Shown here: piece after piece, positions 58,347 to 64,000 of the stretch
Layout of the letters: the number at the start of each line of letters is the position of its first letter
How positions within the stretch are numbered: the first letter of the stretch is position 1
DNA from: Hungatella sp. UBA3048
GTDB lineage: Bacteria > Bacillota > Clostridia > Lachnospirales > Lachnospiraceae
Length of the DNA: 64,000 nucleotides
Assembly: GCA_002367105.1 (NCBI GenBank)
Contig: DFCS01000049.1
Span: 116,070 to 180,069 of the forward strand
Direction: 5' to 3'
Position numbers and translations under genes: made by a program
The notes under the pieces: model-generated
What the model was told of the DNA's origin: nothing
Databases searched by the model: none
Seen by the model: only the letters and a program-made list of their open reading frames with translations

Positions 58347-60179
58347 TTACTTTTTATTAATAGCAGACCTTTTTCTTAAGGTAGGATCTAAAATTTTCTT
58401 TCTGATCCTAAGATTTGAAGGGGTGATTTCCAGAAGTTCATCGGTATCAATAAAGTCAAGACACTGTTCCAGACTCATATCCCTTGGAGGCGTCAGCTTA
58501 AGAGACTCATCTGCACTGGAGGAACGGGTGTTGGTCAGTTTTTTCGTCTTACAAACATTGATTTCGATGTCTTCTGCCTTAGGATTCTGTCCGATAACCA
58601 TGCCGGAATAAACCTTTACTCCAGGCCCGATAAACAGGCTTCCTCTTTCCTGGGCACCGAACAAACCGTAGGTAATGGATTCTCCTGACTCATAAGCGAT
58701 CAGGGATCCTGTCTTACGGTAGGATAACTCTCCCTTAAAGGTTGCATAGCCGTCAAATGACGTATTCATGATTCCGTTTCCTTTTGTATCCGTCATGAAC
58801 TCTCCCCGGTAGCCGATCAGACCTCTGGAAGGTATTGCAAATTCCAGTCTTGTATAGCCTCCATTGGCAGGACTCATGCCCTGAAGCTCTCCCTTACGGC
58901 TTGTAAGCTTCTGAATGACTGCACCGGTAAATTCCTCAGGTACGTCAACATAGGCGATCTCCATGGGCTCTAACTTGTGGTTCCTCTCGTCATAATGGTA
59001 CAAAACCTCAGCCTTGCTGACAGCGAATTCAAAGCCTTCTCTTCTCATGTTCTCGATCAAAACAGACAGATGAAGCTCCCCGCGGCCGGAAACCTTAAAG
59101 CAGTCAGGAGAATCGGTCTCTTCCACACGAAGGCTGACATCAGTATTCAATTCCCTGAATAAGCGCTCTCTGATATGGCGGGGGGGAATATATTTTCCTT
59201 CCTGACCTGCAAGAGGGCTGTCATTTACCATGAAATTCATGGCAATTGTAGGCTCTGATATCTTCTGGAACGGAATCGCCTCCGGTTTTTCCGGAGAGCA
59301 AAGGGTATCACCGATGTGGATATCCGCAATTCCGGAAATGGCAACAATGGCACCTATGGTAGCTTCCTGAACCTCTACCTTATTAAGGCCTTCGTATTCA
59401 TACAGCTTTCCAACTTTAACCTTACGGAATTTATCCGGATCATGGTGATTTACGATCACGCACTCCTGGTTCACTCTGATCCTGCCGTTATCCACCTTGC
59501 CCACGCCGATACGTCCAACGTATTCATTGTAGTCAATGGTGCTGATAAGCAGCTGGGTATTTGCATCCGGATCACCTTCCGGAGCCGGTATATGATCAAT
59601 GATAGTCATAAACAAGGGAGCCATGTCGGTATCCTGATCATCAAGGTCTTTTTTAGCAAATCCGGCCTTTGCGGAAGCATAGACAAACGGACAGTCCAGC
59701 TGTTCTTCGCTGGCATCAAGGTCCATGAGAAGCTCCAATACTTCTTCCTCTACCTCCATGGGTCTTGCCTCCGGACGGTCAATCTTATTGATGCAGGTTA
59801 CCACAGACAGCCCCAGTTCCAATGCTTTCCGAAGCACGAATTTTGTCTGAGGCATGACTCCTTCATAAGCATCCACCACCAGGATTACGCCGTCTACCAT
59901 CTTTAAAACACGCTCCACCTCGCCGCCGAAATCCGCGTGGCCAGGGGTATCAATGATATTGATCTTGGTTCCGTTGTAATGAACAGCCGTATTTTTGGAT
60001 AAAATGGTGATTCCCCGCTCTCTCTCGATATCATTGGAATCCATTACACGCTCCATGACTTCCTGATTCTCGCGGAAAATGCCGCTTTGCTTAAGCAGGG
60101 CATCTACCAGTGTTGTTTTGCCATGATCGACGTGGGCAATAATCGCCACATTTCTTACGTCTTCTCTTTTCATCTTCAT
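58347..60179 (-). CDS. typA: GTP-binding protein TypA/BipA
   Basis: 610 residues. G1 AIIAHVDHGKTTLVDALL, switch region MDSNDIERERGITILSKNTA, G3 DTPGHADFGGEVERVL, G4 NKID, then EF-G-like domains II, III, V and the BipA-specific C-terminal domain (TKGNGIMNTSFDGYATFKGE, LTPPRDMSLEQCLDFIDTDE). It is a ribosome-associated translational GTPase that helps 50S assembly and stress growth. The start MKMKRED is chosen; weak GAAGAG lies before it. A hairpin with T-run sits between the promoter and the gene. Confidence 0.97.
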   Translation of the reverse strand: MKMKREDVRNVAIIAHVDHGKTTLVDALLKQSGIFRENQEVMERVMDSNDIERERGITILSKNTAVHYNGTKINIIDTPGHADFGGEVERVLKMVDGVILVVDAYEGVMPQTKFVLRKALELGLSVVTCINKIDRPEARPMEVEEEVLELLMDLDASEEQLDCPFVYASAKAGFAKKDLDDQDTDMAPLFMTIIDHIPAPEGDPDANTQLLISTIDYNEYVGRIGVGKVDNGRIRVNQECVIVNHHDPDKFRKVKVGKLYEYEGLNKVEVQEATIGAIVAISGIADIHIGDTLCSPEKPEAIPFQKISEPTIAMNFMVNDSPLAGQEGKYIPPRHIRERLFRELNTDVSLRVEETDSPDCFKVSGRGELHLSVLIENMRREGFEFAVSKAEVLYHYDERNHKLEPMEIAYVDVPEEFTGAVIQKLTSRKGELQGMSPANGGYTRLEFAIPSRGLIGYRGEFMTDTKGNGIMNTSFDGYATFKGELSYRKTGSLIAYESGESITYGLFGAQERGSLFIGPGVKVYSGMVIGQNPKAEDIEINVCKTKKLTNTRSSSADESLKLTPPRDMSLEQCLDFIDTDELLEITPSNLRIRKKILDPTLRKRSAINKK

Positions 60180-60290
60180 AAATGTACTCTTCTTTCTCTT
60201 CTTTAAACAAAGAATGTACCCCGGCCTCCCCGAGGATATACCGGCCAAAGTACATTTTTATAATACAGGCAATCCTGTTCCCATATCATA

Positions 60291-60373
60291 AAAAACTAAG
60301 GACCAACTCTGCCCTTAGTTTCATTTACATTATCACGATTATCCAGTATATCATCCTATATTTCATATTGCAA
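60291..60373 (-). promoter_or_regulatory. typA promoter followed by a terminator-like hairpin
   Basis: Minus-strand TTGCAA (60368-60373), 17-base spacer, TATACT (60345-60350). About 17 bases after the start point the transcript would meet AAACTAAGG / CCTTAGTTT (60291-60321) followed by TTTTTTATG. The hairpin may end the upstream yigZ transcript, act as a typA attenuator, or both. Confidence 0.6.
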
Positions 60374-60417
60374 GATTTTTTCTTCTTTTTTCGACAGTTT
60401 CTTTAAGCCTTTCTTTT

Positions 60418-61074
60418 TTATCCTGGAAACAAAACTACCTCTTTATTAACAATACCGTAGTAGACCTCTCCTGTCAGAAGGAGTCCTGCTCTCCCGCCCG
60501 TCACCTCTGTAATATCGGCCCGAAGCTTATTTAAGGCCTCATCAGGAACCAGGGCAGTAAGCTCCACCCGGTCTGTGTATTCAGTTCCAAGAGTCGTGAT
60601 TTCCCGCTGCCCCAGAAGATACTGGATCTTTCCAATTCCGTTATAATCCGTAGTAATAGAAAGCTTCACTGCCGGTTCCGCAGTTAAGGCCGTACAGGCC
60701 TTTAATCCTTCCTGCACTGCCTTTGAATAAGCTCTTACCAGGCCTCCAGTTCCAAGAAGAGTTCCTCCAAAGTACCGGGTCACCACTGCGCAGAGGTTTA
60801 CAAGCTTTTCTCCTTCCAGAACATCCATCATGGGTTTTCCTGCGGTCTGGCTGGGCTCCCCATCATCACTCAGGCGCTTTTCCTCCCCACCCCTTCCGAT
60901 AATCCAGGCGTAGCAGTTATGTCTCGCATCCCAATACCTTTTTCGTGTTTCCTCTATAAATGCCTGCGCTTCTTCCTCTGATTCCACAGGTTTTAAATTA
61001 GCAATGAACCGGGATTTTTTCTCTGTAATTTCTCCTGTGCCACCTTGATATAAAATCCTGTAAGACTTTCTCAT
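60418..61074 (-). CDS. YigZ/IMPACT-family protein
   Basis: 218 residues. N-terminal UPF0029 domain: EITEKKSRFIANLKPVESEE, ARHNCYAWIIGRG, DDGEPSQTAGKPMMDVLEGE and VTRYFGGTLLGTGGLVRAYS, all family signatures; C-terminal DUF1949-like domain from ~140. It is related to eukaryotic IMPACT, a regulator of Gcn2; bacterial function is not settled. The start is put at MRKSYRIL, where GAGG is six bases upstream; an ATG four codons earlier is possible. It diverges from the PBP gene. Confidence 0.9.
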   Translation of the reverse strand: MRKSYRILYQGGTGEITEKKSRFIANLKPVESEEEAQAFIEETRKRYWDARHNCYAWIIGRGGEEKRLSDDGEPSQTAGKPMMDVLEGEKLVNLCAVVTRYFGGTLLGTGGLVRAYSKAVQEGLKACTALTAEPAVKLSITTDYNGIGKIQYLLGQREITTLGTEYTDRVELTALVPDEALNKLRADITEVTGGRAGLLLTGEVYYGIVNKEVVLFPG

Positions 61075-61185
61075 AAACTTCCTCATTTCTTCTTTTTAAC
61101 CGACCACCCCCATTATACCCAAAAGTATTAGCCCAGGCAAGCTTCCATGTATATTTTGCCGGATTATCTCCAAAAATGGTAGGTG

Positions 61186-61214
61186 TTGAATTGCACGACA
61201 ATTTTTGGTATAAT
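61186..61214 (+). promoter_or_regulatory. PBP gene promoter
   Basis: TTGAAT (61186-61191), 17-base spacer, TATAAT (61209-61214). The transcript would begin just ahead of repeat cluster C, giving a ~95-base leader with hairpins. Confidence 0.75.
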
Positions 61215-61225
61215 ATACCGGTAAC

Positions 61226-61291
61226 GCCATGCAGGCATACCTTTATGCCCAAAACCTGCGGGTATACCTTTATGCCCAAAAATCGTGGGCA
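61226..61291 (-). repeat. Two copies of the dispersed hairpin repeat (cluster C)
   Basis: Read on the minus strand: TGCCCA-n8-GGGCATAAAGG, TATACCCGCAGG (61255-61291) and GGGCATAAAGG, TATGCCTGCATGGC (61226-61250). Here the orientation is opposite to the + strand PBP gene that it precedes, and the copies lie in its 5' untranslated region. Confidence 0.85.
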
Positions 61292-61314
61292 GTAAAGCGG
61301 AAAGGAGATTTGCT

Positions 61315-63966
61315 ATGAATTATGGCAAACAATCAACAGAAAAAAAGATCAGATCTGCCAATTCAAAAGCAAGGAAATATACCACTAAGGTCTTTCTTGC
61401 CTTTTTAAAGAGTCTATTTGTGCTATGCTTTTTTGGCAGCATTGTCGTTGCCAGCATCTGTTTCGGCATGGTAAAAGGAATCATAGACAATGCTCCTGAC
61501 GTAGATATCGCAACCATTGTTCCAAATGAATATGCAACAACAGTCTATGACAGCGCTGGCAACGTCACTGAAACCTTGGTAACTGCAGGTTCCAACCGGG
61601 AAGAAGCCAGTTATGAGGAACTGCCGAAGAATCTCGTCAATGCTTTTGTTTCCTATGAAGATGCCCGGTTTTGGGAGCACAATGGAATCGACTTGCGTTC
61701 CATTCTCCGCGCCGTCAGGGGTGTATTGACAGGGGATTCCACAGCAGGCGGGGGAAGCACCATTACCCAGCAGTTAATTAAAAACAGCGTATTCGGAGGC
61801 GGAATGGAAAAAAGCTTCGGGGAACGGCTGGAGCGAAAGCTTCAGGAATGGTTCTTAGCAGTTAAGCTGGATGAGGCTATGTCAAAGGAACAGATCATAA
61901 CCAACTATATGAATACCATTAACTTAGGCAACAATTCCCTGGGGGTTAAGGTGGCTGCCAGAAGATACTTCAATAAGAACATTTCGGACTTAACCTTATC
62001 AGAATGCGCAGTCCTTGCAGGGATCACACAGAACCCTTCAAAATTTAACCCGATCACTGGACAAAAAGCCAATTCGGACAAGCAAAAGGTTATTCTTCAG
62101 TATATGCATGACCAGGGATATATCACAAAGCAGGAAGAAGATGAAGCCCTGTCCGATGATGTTTATTCCAGGATCCAGAACGTAGATACCGCTACCAAGG
62201 AAACCTCTACCCCATACAGCTATTTTACAGATGAACTGGTGGAGCAGGTCAAAAAAGCCATGAAGGACCAGTTAGGTTATACGGACACCCAGGCCCACAA
62301 CATGCTTTACAGCGGCGGATTATCGATTTATACCACTCAGGATCCAACGCTTCAGACCATTGTAGACGAAGAAATCAACAATCCTGAAAACTACTCTGCC
62401 GCCAGATATTCCGTTGAATACAGGCTGTCTGTTACCCATAAGGATGGAACGACCACTCATTACTCCGAAGAAAATATAAAACGTTATCACAAGGAAAACG
62501 GAGATACGGGATTTGACGGCTTATATAATACCGAAGAGGCAGTCCAGGCCGATGTAGACGGGTATAAGGCTTATCTTTTAAAAGACGGGGATACTATTTT
62601 AGGGGAAAGCCTTCACAAGACACTTCAGCCTCAGGCTTCCTTTGTACTCATGGATCAGAAAAGCGGAGAGGTAAAAGCCATAAGCGGCGGACGGGGACAA
62701 AAAACAGCAAGCTTAACTTTAAACCGGGCCAGCGGCACATACCGTCAGCCAGGTTCAACCTTTAAGATTCTGACAGCCTTTGCACCTGCCATTGATACCT
62801 GCGGAGCCACCCTGGGATCTGTTTATTATGATTCCATCTATACGGTTGGCAATAAGACCTTCTCCAACTGGTACAGCTCCGGCTATCAAGGCTACTCCAG
62901 TATACGAGATGGAATTATCTATTCCATGAACATCGTGGCAGTCCGCTGCCTGATGGAAACCGTAACACCTCAGCTTGGTGTGGAATATGCCAAGAATTTC
63001 GGAATTAACTCCTTAACCGATACCGATTATAACCCGGCCCTGGCCCTTGGAGGAATCACCACCGGCGTATCCAACTTAGAACTGACCGGCGCCTTTGCTA
63101 CCATCGCAAACGGAGGCGTTTACAAAAAGCCTATATTTTTTACCAGAATACTGGATCATGACGGAAAGGTGTTAATTGACAATACGCCGGAAACCCACCG
63201 GGTATTAAAGGATTCCACCGCATTCCTTTTAACTGATGCCATGGCAGGTTCCATGGAAAGCAGCAGAAAGTTCTCTAGCTCGGGACCAGGTTCCACCAGC
63301 GCTTCTGCTCGCATTCCCGGCATGTCAGGAGCAGGAAAAAGCGGTACCACCTCCGCAAACAATGATATCTGGTTCGTAGGCTACACCCCATATTATACCG
63401 CTGGCATCTGGGCCGGCTGCGACGACAACCAGAAACTGACGAAACAAAACGGAGGCACCTCCTTCCACAAAGCCATATGGCGGAAGATCATGACCAGAGT
63501 CCATGAAGGAATGTCCGATCCTGGCTTTCCGGTGCCTGACAGCGTAGAAACCGCTCAGATCTGCCGTAAATCCGGCAAGTTGGCAGTCTCAGGCGTCTGC
63601 AACAACGATCCCAGGGGCAATGCGGTATACACCGAATATTTTGCTAAAGGTACGGTTCCCACAGACGTATGCAACAATCATGTACGTGCAACGGTCTGCT
63701 CCGTATCCCACCGTCTGCCAACTCCTTACTGTCCGGAACGGACCACCGCCATATTCATGGCTATTCCAGCTGGAGAAGAAGGGGCGACAGATGACTCCAA
63801 ATTTGCAATGCCAGGTTATTGTACCGTTCATTCTGCAAACTCCATTATCCTTCCTCCGGGAGATAATCTGGATTCACCAAGCGGACTTCCGCAGCAGTAT
63901 GGACCTGGGCATACCCCCCAGAATCCTGGGGGCACAACGCAGATACCTCCCTGGGGAGGTTATTAA
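61315..63966 (+). CDS. Class A penicillin-binding protein (PBP1A type)
   Basis: 883 residues. Basic cytoplasmic tail, one membrane helix (~28-52), GT51 glycosyltransferase (~75-260; VSYEDARFWEHNGIDLRSIL, AGGGSTITQQLIKN, KLQEWFLAVKLDEAMSKEQI), then transpeptidase with SxxK near 481 (QPGSTFKILTAF), SxN near 537 (YSMNIVAV) and KSGTT near 675. The C-terminal ~120 residues are Cys-containing and end in a Pro/Gly-rich tail (PQNPGGTTQIPPWGGY). It polymerises and cross-links peptidoglycan outside the membrane. The start follows AAAGGAG; an upstream in-frame ATG runs back into the repeats. Confidence 0.95.
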   Translation: MNYGKQSTEKKIRSANSKARKYTTKVFLAFLKSLFVLCFFGSIVVASICFGMVKGIIDNAPDVDIATIVPNEYATTVYDSAGNVTETLVTAGSNREEASYEELPKNLVNAFVSYEDARFWEHNGIDLRSILRAVRGVLTGDSTAGGGSTITQQLIKNSVFGGGMEKSFGERLERKLQEWFLAVKLDEAMSKEQIITNYMNTINLGNNSLGVKVAARRYFNKNISDLTLSECAVLAGITQNPSKFNPITGQKANSDKQKVILQYMHDQGYITKQEEDEALSDDVYSRIQNVDTATKETSTPYSYFTDELVEQVKKAMKDQLGYTDTQAHNMLYSGGLSIYTTQDPTLQTIVDEEINNPENYSAARYSVEYRLSVTHKDGTTTHYSEENIKRYHKENGDTGFDGLYNTEEAVQADVDGYKAYLLKDGDTILGESLHKTLQPQASFVLMDQKSGEVKAISGGRGQKTASLTLNRASGTYRQPGSTFKILTAFAPAIDTCGATLGSVYYDSIYTVGNKTFSNWYSSGYQGYSSIRDGIIYSMNIVAVRCLMETVTPQLGVEYAKNFGINSLTDTDYNPALALGGITTGVSNLELTGAFATIANGGVYKKPIFFTRILDHDGKVLIDNTPETHRVLKDSTAFLLTDAMAGSMESSRKFSSSGPGSTSASARIPGMSGAGKSGTTSANNDIWFVGYTPYYTAGIWAGCDDNQKLTKQNGGTSFHKAIWRKIMTRVHEGMSDPGFPVPDSVETAQICRKSGKLAVSGVCNNDPRGNAVYTEYFAKGTVPTDVCNNHVRATVCSVSHRLPTPYCPERTTAIFMAIPAGEEGATDDSKFAMPGYCTVHSANSIILPPGDNLDSPSGLPQQYGPGHTPQNPGGTTQIPPWGGY

Positions 63967-64000
63967 GAAAAACATTAAGGTGCCTTTAAAACCAATAGGT

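Noticed and set aside
1..64000. tRNA, rRNA, prophage or complete insertion sequence
   Set aside because: No cloverleaf, rRNA segment, phage structural gene or intact transposase was seen on reading through; only the decayed element at 25-28 kb qualifies as mobile.

Overview
The window reads as a stretch of chromosome from an anaerobic Clostridia species, most likely a Lachnospiraceae of the Lacrimispora / Clostridium saccharolyticum type. The supporting signs are moderate GC, strong AGGAGG ribosome sites, consensus sigma-A promoters, type B dihydroorotate dehydrogenase (PyrD/PyrK), rubredoxin, Rex, HrcA/CIRCE control, and hexuronate (UxuA/UxuB) catabolism. This assignment is inference; no rRNA or tRNA gene was seen to anchor it.

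Layout. 1-3.2 kb: the end of a cell-wall amidase, then two genes truncated at the same point (5' part of a pyrophosphatase gene, 5' part of a peptide-transporter permease), and a divergent LysR regulator. 3.2-8.0 kb: rubredoxin, a KdgF-like cupin, an ArsC-like protein and the uxuA-uxuB hexuronate operon with its GntR regulator; matching GTATAC-centred operators lie at both promoters. 8-15.3 kb: accessory genes (DUF4914 P-loop protein, DUF2294 protein, an MFS exporter behind a leader-peptide attenuator, a pentapeptide-repeat protein, an AraC/GyrI-type regulator). 15.4-18.8 kb: purE-purM-purN-purD. 19-24.3 kb: chemoreceptor, aminopeptidase and small membrane proteins. 24.4-30.9 kb: the pyrF-pyrK-pyrD-pyrE operon, split between pyrD and pyrE by a ~2.9 kb element that is bounded by 14-bp direct repeats and carries an integrase remnant, a LytTR regulator and a truncated sensor kinase. 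31-39.3 kb: small heat-shock protein under a CIRCE operator, nitroreductase, oligoendopeptidase F, two GNATs flanking an AT-rich degenerate tandem repeat, YebC, and a CNNM/CBS protein. 39.3-45.6 kb: mazF, alr, nnr, rex and an ABC-F ATPase. 45.6-53.7 kb: a cell-wall-binding secreted protein, then purC-purF-purB, a LysR gene and purA. 53.8-57.3 kb: a lipoprotein and dapA-dapB under a lysine riboswitch, plus a corrinoid adenosyltransferase. 57.5-64 kb: an SSB-like protein, TypA/BipA, an IMPACT/YigZ protein and a class A penicillin-binding protein.

The main theme is biosynthetic housekeeping: eight purine genes in two groups, four pyrimidine genes and two lysine/diaminopimelate genes. The last feed peptidoglycan together with alr, the amidase and PBP1A. 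The least ordinary features are (i) the attenuator ahead of the MFS exporter, (ii) the element that interrupts the pyr operon, (iii) a dispersed intergenic hairpin repeat with core GGGCATAAAGGTATACC found at five places, (iv) the hppA/dppB truncation junction near 1300, and (v) a secreted protein whose C-terminal domain looks like a metalloprotease that has lost its zinc motif.
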